Source of the DNA: Callipepla californica brunnescens | Lineage: Eukaryota; Chordata; Aves; Galliformes; Odontophoridae | Reading direction: 5' to 3' | NCBI GenBank assembly: GCA_023055505.1 | Contig: JALIRH010000002.1 | Span: forward strand, 4,396,001 to 4,460,000 | Length of the DNA stretch: 64,000 nt | Shown: positions 23,984-34,386 of the stretch, piece by piece | How the letters are laid out: every line of letters starts with the position of its first letter | How positions within the stretch are numbered: position 1 is the first letter of the stretch | The notes under the pieces: generated by a model | The model's input: only the letters and a program-made list of their open reading frames with translations | Database searches by the model: none | What the model was told of the DNA's origin: nothing | Made by a program: the position numbers and the translations under genes

Positions 23984-25944
23984 GGACTGACACATGCTTT
24001 TCTCTCTCTATTGCTTTTTTCTGTCGTAAATGCAAATCCCCCAACACGCAAGAGGCCAGGCCAAAACGTGGCAATACTAACCAACCAGACCTACCAGCAA
24101 AGCATGCAACTTGAAAATAGCTTGGCCTTTAATAGCAATTAGAATACCAATTCATTTCAAATGTGAAAACCGTAGTTTGCTCTATTTGTGTTTGTGCATG
24201 TCACATGTTTTTCTAATTGTTGCAGTAACCTAGCTATATGAATTTGTCCTCCTAAAAACAAAAGTCTTTTTGCTCTATCTTTGGGTGTGCAATTGATTTG
24301 TCACAGTACTGGGGTTACCATCAACCTGTGCTAATTATCATCCTAGAAAGTTAAATTAAAAGGGAGGGGGCTCATTTTGTCATACCTAGAAGCATTTTCT
24401 TCTTGGCTGGATCGTGCTGGCAGAACAACACAATCAAGGTAAACTTTGCAATACCTACACTGTAATTGTTTGGAAGAGATACTGAAGCCCTGGGGGAAGC
24501 ACCTTGTGTATTACTTTTTCCTCTGCCCTAAATTAACTTCAATTTGTTTCAGAGGATTATCGATCTGAATGCTAAAGTCATTAGCCTCAGCACTTAACTG
24601 AGAATAGGAGTAACTTCATTTGGGTTAGCATCTCCAGGTCAAAAGCACATGTGAGATGGAAATAATTTCTGGAGTTCCCGTGAACTGATCCAATAAGAGA
24701 CAATATCTCTGCCTGATCTCTCTGGTTCCAATATAACACGTTTTATTTCCATATAGAGTTATGTCCACAGTGTAAGCTACTCTGATTTTTTTTTCATTTA
24801 TTTTTAACATTAAGTCAGTAGCAGCATCAGAGAGAATGATGTGAGATAATTGCATACAATTTATCTTCTGCTCTGCTCCTTGGCCTATAAACTGTTGTAT
24901 AGAATTGCTCAGGAAGATGTTTTTAGGTAATAAGTGTTAACATATCCTCCAGAACTAACACACTTCTCCCCTGTTGTGGTGGGCAAGACTATTTGTGGGC
25001 AGAATGTCACCATGGTTTAGGCCTGAGAAATTTCAATTAGCCCAAGAGCAGCAGAGGTCTAACCCCACTCATTTGAATCCATAGGGTAAGATCGATGGGT
25101 TGCAATTAACAACTGAAAGATGTGAATAATCTGCTCTGCAAGCTGGAACTCATCCAGAGCCCTTCACATCTGGAGATTCTCCGAAGTCCTAGAGAGAATG
25201 AGATTTAACATCCTTTCTCAATATTTTGTGAGGTGAATTATTTTAATTAAAAATTTTAATCATTAATAAAAATAACTGCAGCTATTCCTGGTATCTATGT
25301 AGATGCTTCATCCTCCTTTTTTTTTTTTTTTTTGGCCTCAGCCCCATCCTTTGACAATTAATTACAGTTTAATCACATGGTGAGTTAGAAATGACATTCC
25401 TTTGATCTGCCTTTCATTCCTCACCTCTTAATTTCCTTGAACATCTATCTGGACTCATGAGACAGAATCTTCTCCGGAGCATTCATTATCTTATATTCTT
25501 TTACCACATCCCCTCCTAGCCATCTGCTTTATAAAATATATAATTGCAGCCTTTACGAGGTTAGAATTTGGAATAATTTACCTAGTGTTTCATAAAAAGG
25601 ATCGTTCATGCTTAGATTTTCCAGTCCCTACTCCATGAATAGTAGTTCCTGATTTGCTATGTTCAATAGTGAGATACTACTGATATTTTAATGCCACTTC
25701 AACCTATTTTTCTGAATCCTCTGCATCATCGTCTATATCATCTAGGATAGAGTAACATCAATGCTGAGATTCTTCAGCAGTTCAGATGTCAGCTTTCGTT
25801 GTCCCATTCATTTTGCCTAATCTGCCCCTTATTTGTTCTGCTTCAGACTTCTCAAGTGTGGCAATCTCTGAGGCAGACTTCCATTTCAAATCAGTGTACC
25901 TAGCTTCCAGAAAACAAAACAAAATCTTAAACAGACAAAAGCCA
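23984..25944. other. Unique stretch, partly rich in homeodomain-type cores
   Basis: It contains T19 at 25317-25335. Between 25045 and 25375 there are several TAAT/ATTA cores (tttcaattagcc, ttgcaattaac, attttaattaaaaattttaa, gacaattaattac), a texture often seen in conserved non-coding elements but also in plain AT-rich DNA. No exon was recognised. Confidence 0.5.
25317..25335. repeat. Poly-T run (19)
   Basis: An uninterrupted T19 homopolymer with no CR1 sequence adjoining it. Confidence 0.95.
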
Positions 25945-26120
25945 TAAACATGAGTCAGCAGTTTGCTCAGTTGGCCAAGAAGGCTGAGTGCATAGTGTCC
26001 TCCATAAGAAATACTGTGGCAGCAGATCTAAGGAAGTATTGCCCGCTTGCATATGGCACTTGTGAGAACACATCTTGAATACTGTCTTAAGTTTTGGGCC
26101 TTGCTAAAAGAAGGATGTGG
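25945..26120 (+). mobile_element. CR1 LINE ORF2 C-terminal fragment without 3' end
   Basis: It reads aacatgagtcagcagtttgc, tcagttggccaagaaggctg, a decayed 'RNSVASRSREV' block (gcagcagatctaaggaag), cttgaatactgtcttaagtt and ttgggccttgctaaaagaag. In sense this is the reverse-transcriptase tail region that normally lies 700-900 bases from the 3' end. Neither the 5' nor the 3' part is present: this copy lacks the CR1 tail, so it was deleted or interrupted after insertion. Confidence 0.85.
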
Positions 26121-26510
26121 AATTTCTACCTGTGGAGGTATAAATAACTGCCTATGTGAGCATACTTGGAAGAAAAGAGTGGAAGAGCGGTAGCACCTGA
26201 AAGGGGAAGTAAGATGTATAACCTAAATGATAATGTACTAAGGCAAATAAATGCTGAAGGTTAGGAGGATTTGCTGTTGTTGGCTTTTAACCTGTGAAAG
26301 GCCTCGCTGATAACGCCATGTAACTGACATGAGCCAGAAAGAGGACAAGGAAGAAATGAAAACCTGCAAGAAGGTACAAAAGAATGGGTTCATCTTGGAA
26401 GTCTGTCCTTCTGGATCTGGAAAGAAAAAAACATAAGCCCAAACCAATCTGTTTGTATGTGATTACAGCTGAAAAGGAGTGAAGACTGAAAGAAGAGCTA
26501 AAGGTTACAC

Positions 26511-26531
26511 AAAAAAAAAAAAAAAAAAAAA
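26511..26531. repeat. Poly-A run (21)
   Basis: An uninterrupted A21, not attached to a recognisable retroposon. Confidence 0.95.
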
Positions 26532-27153
26532 GGTTGAAATGTGATCCTTTAGAAATATGATCTGTTCTCACTGCCTGGAGCTGAGTGGAAAAGCTCAGCA
26601 CCTGAGATCAAATAGGCAGGAGAAACACAGCAAATGACAAGTCCTTACCTGTGGTTGCCATAGAACTATATGCATAGATGGCAAGAGGCTTCATCAGAAG
26701 TCACACTGAACAGAACCAAGTAGCTGCTACAACTGGTGTTTGCACATCACCTCATTAACACCGGCAGGTCTGTGCTAAGTGCCATCTTGTTTCAGGGCTG
26801 AAGATGCAGCCCTGCCACCACAGTGCTATTTTTGTCCATAAATAGAAGATTTCTGAGTTAGAAAGGACTTCACCTGGCAAAAAGCAGCACTTTGCTTTTA
26901 GAAGAGACAGCAGCTTGCTCTCTACTCTATTTAGGTGCAAAAAGCAAACCTCATGCTTGTTTTATTCCCAGTATGGTTGCATGGTGAACAAGTACAAAAT
27001 ATTATTGCAAGGAACACGAAGCCTGATTATTATTATTTATTATATTCCAGAGTACTTAATTACTTCTAACTCCAGCTGCCTTCGGATTTTAGGCTCAGTT
27101 TCTCACACATGAGGCTTGAAATACAAACAGAAAACAAAATAGCTCTGTTCCAG

Positions 27154-27177
27154 AAAAAAAAAAAAAAAAAAAAAAAA
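27154..27177. repeat. Poly-A run (24)
   Basis: The longest pure homopolymer in the window. No polyadenylation signal lies immediately before it and no source mRNA was recognised. Confidence 0.95.
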
Positions 27178-28466
27178 GTCAATGTGGAATGAACGTAGCA
27201 CTTGACTGCTATTTTTCCTGCTTTAACTCAGACTGACAGCCACTATGGTCAGATATATGTTGTAGCAAAACCCCATTACTGCAGTATGTAGTTCTCTGCA
27301 GTACTCAAATACAATTTTATTTAGCTATTATCCCAATCACTCTGCTGTTGCAAACACCACCACATTAAATGTCTATATCTCTAAGGGATTTCTGCTCTTT
27401 ATGACAACACGTTTGCATTCAGAAGAAGAAACAAAACTAACCTTTAATACTATACATACAAACTCTACGCTTTCGCATCAGCTGTTGCTTGCAGTGAGCT
27501 CACATAATGCTGTCAGTGATGCTGTGGGTGTAGATGAATATGTATTCATATGTTTGGGATCTCGGTCCTTCCCACCACTTAACATAATCTAAACTGTGGC
27601 AGAGCTTCTCCTATAAACACCCTGCCTATTAAGGCATATGTCTTTGTTTTAAGAAGATACTACTCAGAGGAGGGAGCTAGCTGAAACAGGTAAGTTATTT
27701 GTGCTAGGAAAGAATAAAGATGGAGAAAAGCAGACTTTAGTAAGGAAGAGAAAGTTATTTTGCATTGGAATAGGATAATGATGTGCAGTAAGTGCTGGAA
27801 AGGAATGTTACAGATCAACATTATTCTCTTTACAAAGAGGGACTTGAAACCTCCTGGCTGTCAGTCATTCTTGACATTAGTTCATTATTGTGCAAGACTT
27901 TGGCTGTTTTCTTCCTGTGATTGAAATGCACTGAATACTTCTTTTTGAAGGAGGTGTCAAGATCAGCTGTCAAAGCCCAACTGTAAAGAAAGTGAGATAC
28001 CATAACTTCATTAGTAGTTTTGTCTTCCCTATGGTGATTACATTCTCTTCTCACTATCATATTGCTTTAGTTATCTGGTTGAGGCAATAGTAGTAGTTGT
28101 TATTTAGTGATAAATTAAAGGAAATCCAAGTTGCATAGAGTTTCCAAAAATTGTTTCTGCTGTGATGCAGGTGGAAATTTGGATACTAGCCTCTGAGCTT
28201 TCCTTGAGGATCATGGTATATTAGTACCCATAATGATTGGTGTTATAGTAAAAGCTGTATTGAAACAAATTATCTAAACAAAATTAAAAGAGTGATCTGT
28301 TTGTTTACTTGCTGATCCCCAGCTTGGCTTTCCAGCTCAGTGGCTTGTGGTGAGTTTTCCTGTAAGTTATGGGCTTGTACACAGATGTATTAAACTAATC
28401 ATAGGAATGATGTTAAGCTTTCTAACAGGAGACTATTCTATTTTGTTGCTATTTTCTTCCTCGGTT

Positions 28467-28487
28467 AAAACAAAACAAAACAAAACA
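28467..28487. repeat. (AAAAC)4 microsatellite
   Basis: Four near-perfect AAAAC units. Confidence 0.88.
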
Positions 28488-29036
28488 GAAACCCTACCAC
28501 GCCGTAGTGGCAGCTTCAAGTGCAGCAGCAATTTTTGTAGTGGTATTGATCTTAAGAGATGATGCAGTCTTTTGTACTCAGGACTTGCTGGTTTGGGTCA
28601 GTTAACAGATTCAGCTGTTCAGATGAGTTTGACTGTTAGGCATATAAAAAAGGAGGAAAAAATAGAAAAAAAAAAAAAAGGTTGAGAGCAAGCTGGAAAT
28701 AGATCTAAGATAGTCAGAACTGAAGGAGGAGAGATCTATTTAGAAAGCTGTATGCAACAGGGGAGTTTGTGCCTTGAAGGTGTAGCTACAATGTATGGTC
28801 AGGTCATACTATAGAAAGTTTTGTGGAATAGCATGCAGACCAGATAAAATGGAACAAAGTCAGGATCACTGTGTTTATTGTGTACCACTAAGGAAAATTG
28901 AAAGAAGTCCTTCAGGCAGAGGACTGGGTGTCAACGTGCTGAAGAGGTGAGTATTGAAGGCAGAGGGGAGCACTATGCGTTGAGCTGCGAGTGTACTATT
29001 TTCCTGAAGTGTGGCTTATTTGAATCTCCTGGAGTG

Positions 29037-29095
29037 CCCAACATGCCCACTAAACCGTGTCCCTCAGTGCCACATCTACCCTTCTCTCGTGAAAA
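29037..29095 (-). mobile_element. CR1 LINE 3' UTR scrap without tail
   Basis: The block acatgcccactaaaccgtgt, ccctcagtgccacatctacc and cttctct matches the minus-strand UTR of the copy at 10335. The octamer tail and the 'agtccaaccatcaaccc' part that should precede it are absent, so the 3' tip has been deleted. Confidence 0.85.
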
Positions 29096-30159
29096 AAATC
29101 CAGAAGGGAAAAACACTGTGGGTAGGTACTTTGTTTATTGTTCAGGATAGTTGTCTTGGCAGAGCTTACAAAGTAAAAGGATGTGGGCAGAGGGGTGGGA
29201 TCACAGGCCATTAAAATACTGTGTTTTATTGTTGAGGGGTGTTCCACAAGCAAGAGACTGGCTCTGCTCCCAGGGAAAGCAGATGCCTACCTTTCCTGGA
29301 GCAGAATGACTAAACTTCACATCCTCTTTGACTCACCGTGAAGTCCTGGCCTCCACCAAAGATTTTGCATGCTATTTATCTGGCTTGACTGGAGTGGTTC
29401 AGTCATTCTGAATGACCTCCTTTCTAACATGAACTCAGGTAACTTTTGCCACAGTGTCTTAAATATGCATCATCATAGTTGCCCTGACTTGGCAGGATAT
29501 TGCACACACCCTCAAATCAGAGGCAGTGCCAGACATAACTCGCTGTGGTTTAAGTGCAGGAAAATGAAGTGTGTGTGAAAGGAGAAACTTCAAAGTATAT
29601 TTGCACTGCTGCATGCTTTGAAAGTTTACTGATGTTAAGTTCCCCTGAAATTAACAAAGAGATGAAATTGCTATTGAGGAAAGGTAGAAGGCTGTAAGTG
29701 TTTTCTTTTGGGGTGTCCATTACTGAGGTGGGAGGGGGGCTATAGTAATTCTGATCTTTGCTTTGCTCTTCTTAACTCTCCTCTTGAGTTCAGACCTTCT
29801 CTGGCAGGTGTTTTATAGCTCTGCTGTCTCTTCTGCTGATATTTATTTACAGGCTCATTAAGTAGTATTTTCCATAGTTTAATTAGGGACTTCTCAGTTC
29901 TGATAAAAGATTAGATTAAGTCTTATATAATCCCTGCTTGGCTTATTTGTTTGCAGTCTAATTCTCCAGACATGTTAATGTAATGAGACATCTTTTAATA
30001 CATTGCTCCACCTGTGTTTCTGTGTTGCCAGTGGAAACCAAAACTTTGCTGTGAAGCTCCACCAGCCCTCAAGCAAGGGAGCTACATCAAGGCTCTGCTT
30101 TTTTCGACTGGTGGGCTTAATTCAGATCTATTGCAACTCTATGGTAATTCTGAAATTAG
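29096..30159. other. Unique non-coding stretch
   Basis: No transposon was recognised. The segment 29820-29990 is AT-rich with TTAATTAGG and CTCATTAAG homeodomain-like cores. Nothing supports an exon. Confidence 0.5.
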
Positions 30160-31425
30160 TGGAATGGACCTTGAAGTTAGAAAACTTATCTCCAAATACT
30201 TGGAAGAAAGTTATCAGGAATAGCAGTAGATTCACTGAGGGGGCAATCATGCTCGACCAACCTGATAGCCTTTTATGATGTCATCACAGACAGGGTAGAT
30301 GAAAGGAGAGCAGTGGTGTTGTGTACTTTGATTTCAGAAAGGTGTTTGACACCATTGCCCATAACATCCTTGCTTTGAAATGTAGAATGTGTGTGATATA
30401 CGAGTGATGGTGAGATGGATGGAGAACTGGCTGACAGGCAGAGCTCAGAGGGTTTTTACCAAAAGTGCAGAGTCTGGTTGGAAGCCTGTAACTAGTGGTG
30501 CTCCCCGGGGATACGTGTTGGGTCTAGTCTTGTTCAACTTCTTCATCAGTGATCTGGATGAAGGCTTAGAGTCCACTCTCAGCAAGTTTACTGATGATAC
30601 AAAGCTTGGAGGAGTGGCTGACACCAGAAAGCTGTGCTACCATTCAGCAAGACCTGGACAGGATGGAGAGTTGAACAGGGAGGAACCTGATGAGATTTAA
30701 TAGGAGCAAGTGTTGTACCTGGGAAGGAATGACTACATTCATCAGTACAGTTTAGGGGATGACCTGCTGGAGATGAGCTTTGTGGAGAAGGATCTGGGAG
30801 TCTTGGTAGACAACAGTTCGGCCATGAGCCAGCACTGTGCCCTGTTGGCCAAGAATGCCAGTGGGATCCTGAGGTGCATTAAAAAGAGAGTGGCCAGCGG
30901 GTCAAGGGAGGTGATCCTTCTACTCTACTCTGCTCTGGTCAGGTCTCATCTGGAGTATTGTATCCAGTTCTGGGCTCTCAGGTACAAAAACAATAGGGAT
31001 CTCCTGGAGAGAGTCCAGTGGAGGGCCACAGAGTGATTACAGGCCTGGCGTATGAGGAATGACTGAGTAACCTTCTATTCAGTCTTCAGAAAAGAAGACT
31101 GAAATGAGAGGAGGGATGCTTGTGGATGAGGCCAGGCTCTTCTGGTGATGTGTAAAGATAGGATAAGGAGCAATGGCCTGAAAACTGAACATAGGAAGTA
31201 CTTCACTAACATGCAGAATTACTTCTTTATGATAAAATTGGTGGAACACTGGAACTAGTTGCTCAGAAGTTGTGGAGTCTTTTCCTAAGGAGATATTCAA
31301 AACCCATCTGGACGCTTACATGTATGAACTACTGTAGGATACCTGCTTTAGCAGAGTGGTTGGAGTCCATGGTCTCTTGAGGTCCCTTCCAATCCCGGCA
31401 GTCCTGTGATACTGTGATTCTGTGA
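30160..31425 (+). mobile_element. CR1 LINE, 1.27 kb, reverse transcriptase to 3' end
   Basis: This is the longest plus-strand CR1 copy. In order, over several frames, the translation shows: LEVRKLISKYLEE; a block matching 'SCSTNLIAFYDVITDRVDE' (bases 30245-30300); VYFDFRKVFDTIAHNIL (sense of the usual DFSKAFDTVSHNIL); [35 protein letters not shown]; and [16 protein letters not shown], where the catalytic F-A-D-D box reads F-T-D-D, keeping both aspartates. Then come a YLGRN-type block, VEKDLGVLVDN, SGILRCIKKRVASGSREVIL, SALVRSHLEYCIQFW and [10 protein letters not shown]. The 3' UTR follows (gaggccaggctcttctggtg; acactggaactagttgctca) and the tail is ggtcccttccaatcccggca, gtcctgtgatactgtgattc. 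Frameshifts near 30385 and 30700 and stops make it non-functional. The first two-thirds of a full CR1 (ORF1 and the endonuclease) are missing. Confidence 0.95.
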
Positions 31426-31431
31426 AAAGCC

Positions 31432-31566
31432 TTGGATCTTTGTAAAGACCTGGTCTAAGCTAAGAACCTGAACAGCCTTATCTAGCTGTAGATGTCCATG
31501 TTCATTGCAGGGGAGCTGTACTAGATGACCTTTGAAGGGCCCTTCCAACACAAATGATTCTGTGAT
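31432..31566 (+). mobile_element. Second CR1 3' tip abutting the previous copy
   Basis: Only six bases after the tail of the preceding CR1, another 3' end starts: a worn 'ttcaagaccaggctggat' block, then gaacagccttatctagctgt, agatgtccatgttcattgca, ggggagctgtactagatgac, ccttccaac and a single octamer (gattctgtgat). Its '...gttgaagatgtccctgctcattgcagg' type UTR differs from that of the upstream copy, so this is an independent insertion at or near the first element's tail and not a duplication. Confidence 0.9.
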
Positions 31567-32854
31567 AACTTGGTTAACTGATCTTGGTTTTGTGTTATTA
31601 TAATAAACTTTATTTATTTTTAAATAAAGTTGTTTCTACTCTGGATTGTACAAGGTAAGTTCTCTGGGGTGATATCCCAGCCTTTGTAAAGGCTGTTGAC
31701 TCTGGTGGTGATAGATATCAGTTGCTTTTAGACTCCTAACATGGGTATTATGCTCTGGTGCCTAAGTTGTTCAGATGGAGCTGACAGATGTGACACATGG
31801 CTTGCAGGAGCCCTGGTCTCTGATGGAGTTGGAAAGGCTGGGGCACCTCAGGTGGCAACTGGCATCTTCATTTAGGCAGCTGAATGCCAACAAGGGTGAC
31901 AGTCTTTATGATGTAAAATTATGTCTTCCTTTTCCACATGAAAATTTTCTAATAAAGCATGTTGTATTTGAATTTGACAGCTTACGTTTTGGATAGCACT
32001 GTGAGCAAAATGGTTTTGAAGTTTACTGCAGCTGTGCATTGTTTTGGTAACTAGCAACAGGAACAGCTCTGCTAGAAACACCAGAGTTTATTAAATAAAC
32101 TGTTAGGGTTTAGCACTTCCACCAAAGGCAAATGTGTCAGATTTTTGTTATTTAACATTTCTGTGCATGTTTTTCTAATCAAAATAACAAGCAATAATAT
32201 AAATAGGAAAGATAACGTAAAAAATCCTCTTATATTGAACAGATATTCAAGAATTGCAGAAAAGAGAAAATATATATATGACTAAGGTGAGGTTAGCAGC
32301 TGAAATGCTGTTTTTGTTGGAAGGCCTTCCCCAGGCACTGCACTTGTAGATGCTTTCTTTCATAAGCATCTTGTAGCACAAGGCCAGGCTGTGTTGTCAT
32401 GGAGACTTTCAGGGTGCCTCATCGTCTTGCTAGAAAGGACAAGTTTCAGAGTGGCTGTCATATTAATTTAGTCACAGAACCAGGCTTCCCACTGGTCCCA
32501 TCCCCTCAGACTTCATTTCTGTTTACACTAAATCTTTTTTATGCCATTTCAGAGCATAAGGGCTGTTGCACGTTCTTTTGTGAAGCTGTCTTCACGTGTA
32601 TTGACAGGGCACACTGGAATAAATTAGTGTGAAGAGGGATTTATGGCATGAATGAGAAAAGTGTGCTGAAAGTCTTCAGTTTTATGAGGGAAGAAATTTG
32701 TGTTGCTGTTTGCTAGGTCATGTGGCAGTGAGCACAATGTGCCCCAAGAAAATAAATCCAGTTTCTGTGTATGGGGCATCTGAGAGAAAAACTTGAATAA
32801 CTCTCTGGGATGACTCCAGTTTTAGTATGGGGAAATTGTTCACTGAGACAATGA
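31567..32854. other. Unique non-coding stretch
   Basis: No repeat family or exon was recognised. A short palindromic AT stretch (aaactttatttatttttaaataaagtt) sits at 31605-31631. Confidence 0.55.
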
Positions 32855-33038
32855 TGAGGTGGCTGCTCTATGAGGTTATGGATGCTTCATCCTTGGAGGT
32901 GTTCAAGGCCAGGTTGGTTAGGGCCCTGGGCAGCTTGATATAGAGCCTGACTTAGTGGCTGGCAACAGTGTCCATGGCAGGGGAGTTGGAACTGAATGAT
33001 CTTTGAGATTCCTTCCAACCCAAGCCATTCTATGATTA
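32855..33038 (+). mobile_element. CR1 LINE 3' end
   Basis: It reads gaggtggctgctctatgagg, then catccttggaggtgttcaag, gccaggttggttagggccct, gggcagcttgatatagagcc, gtccatggcaggggagttgg, then ccttccaacccaagccattc and one octamer. It is well preserved over about 185 bases. Confidence 0.94.
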
Positions 33039-33240
33039 TTACCATGTACTAAAAGAACTGGAACAGACATGAGAAATGCTAAATTTGAAAGAATGAATTT
33101 GTATAATGGCTATTATGTTTAGTGGTAGGAAAATTTAGGACCCCTAGGGCCGTAAGGTTTAAATGCACACAGGACTCCACCTCCTGTACAGGGCGGGTTT
33201 TGCCCTGTAGTTCTACAGCACTGTAGTTACATGGGCCCTG

Positions 33241-33390
33241 GAAAAGGTTCTCCAGGCCAGTGGTCATAGCACCCAGCTTGACTGAGTTTAAAGAACGTAT
33301 AGACAAATCTCTGAGACATATAGCCTGTTTTCTGGGGGGTCCTGTGTTGAGTCAGGAGCTAGACTCTTCCAAATTCAGTTTTTCTGTGAT
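33241..33390 (+). mobile_element. CR1 LINE 3' end (subfamily of the 5460 copy)
   Basis: It reads aaaaggttctccaggccagt, ggtcatagcacccagcttga, ctgagtttaaagaacgtata, tctgagacatatagcctgtt, ggtcctgtgttgagtcagga, gctagactcttcc and a worn tail (tttctgtgatttt). The usual 'aggttcttcaccagagggtggttgggcactggaac' segment is missing after aaaaggttct, an internal deletion similar in place to that in the copy at 5460. Confidence 0.88.
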
Positions 33391-33589
33391 TTTTTAAAAA
33401 TGGGTCTGGTTTGTGATGTCTCTGCAACATTGGCCTCAAGCTGTCAGCTTGTTTAAAGGGGAGTATGAGAGAACTGACATGAAATTTTTATGAGCAGCTT
33501 GCAAATATGGCTTTCACCCTGACTTCTCTCAGCCTTCCAATGACTCTGATCACATTTGCCCTGACACTCACACCAACATTTTTCATGCT

Positions 33590-33990
33590 CCAAGGGATGA
33601 AACATCTCTCCTCTGAGGACAGGCTGAGAGAGATGGGGCTATTCAGCCTGGAGACGAGAAAGCTGTGGGGTGACCTGATAGTGGCATTTCAGTATCTAAA
33701 GGGGAGTTTACTCTTTAGCAGGGCCTGTGGTGATAGAACAAGGGGAAATCGCTTCAAGCTTAGTAGGGTAGATTTAGGTTGGATATAAAGAAAAAGTATT
33801 TTACAGTGAGGGTGGTGAAGCTCAGGAACAGGTTGCCCAGAGATATGGTTGATACCCTGTCTATGGAGACTTTCAAGGTGAGCGTGGGTCAGGCCCTGGG
33901 CTGTGAATATCCCTGTTTGTTGCAGAGGAGTTGGACTAGATGAACTTTCAAGGTCCCTTCCAACCCTGAGGATTCTGTGATTCTATGATT
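33590..33990 (+). mobile_element. CR1 LINE 3' end, left arm of an inverted pair
   Basis: It reads gaggacaggctgagagagat, ggggctattcagcctggaga, then cagtatctaaaggggagttt, gaacaaggggaaatcgcttc, a tttaggttggatataaag block, gtggtgaagctcaggaacag, gactttcaaggtgagcgtgg, gagttggactagatgaactt, ccttccaaccctgaggattc and two octamers. It ends 70 bases before a minus-strand copy of the same 3' region (34061), so the two can pair over roughly 320 bases. Confidence 0.95.
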
Positions 33991-34060
33991 TTTCTTTATG
34001 AGTTCTTGAATCCTCACTTGCTTCATCCTTTCCCAGACTCAAGCATACTTAAACCTTCAT

Positions 34061-34386
34061 GATCATAGAATTTTTTGAGTTTGAAGAGACCCTTAAAGGT
34101 TGTCTAGTCCAACTCTCCTGCAATGAACATGGTCGTGCACAGATGTATGAGGTTGCTCAGAGCCCCACCCAGCCTGACCTTGAATGTCTCCAAGGGTAGG
34201 GACACATCTCTGGACAAACTGTGCCAGTACCTCACCACCCTTACTGTAAGAAGCATTTTCCTTATATCCAATCTAAAACTTTCCTCCTTTAGTTTGAATC
34301 CATTTCCCCTTGTCCTATCACAACAGATCCTGCGAGATGTCTGCCCCTTCTTTCTTAAAGCCCCACTTAAGATACTGAAAGGATGA
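34061..34386 (-). mobile_element. CR1 LINE 3' end, right arm of an inverted pair
   Basis: Antisense tail (gatcatagaattttttgagt), then gttgtctagtccaactctcc, tgcaatgaacatggtcgtgc, gagccccacccagcctgacc, ttgaatgtctccaagggtag, caaactgtgccagtacctca, ccccttgtcctatcacaaca and a truncation at cacttaagatactgaaagga. Its UTR type is the 'gctcattgcaggg' class. Confidence 0.95.

Larger units (their letters stand above)
26121..29036. other. Unique stretch with long A runs
   Basis: Homopolymers A21 (26511-26531), A24 (27154-27177) and A14 (28666-28679), and (AAAAC)4 at 28467-28487. No exon or further transposon was recognised. Confidence 0.55.

Noticed and set aside
30389..31036. Two consecutive plus-strand frames with reverse-transcriptase motifs
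   Set aside because: They are segments of the CR1 copy at 30160-31425, interrupted by frame changes; not a functional gene.
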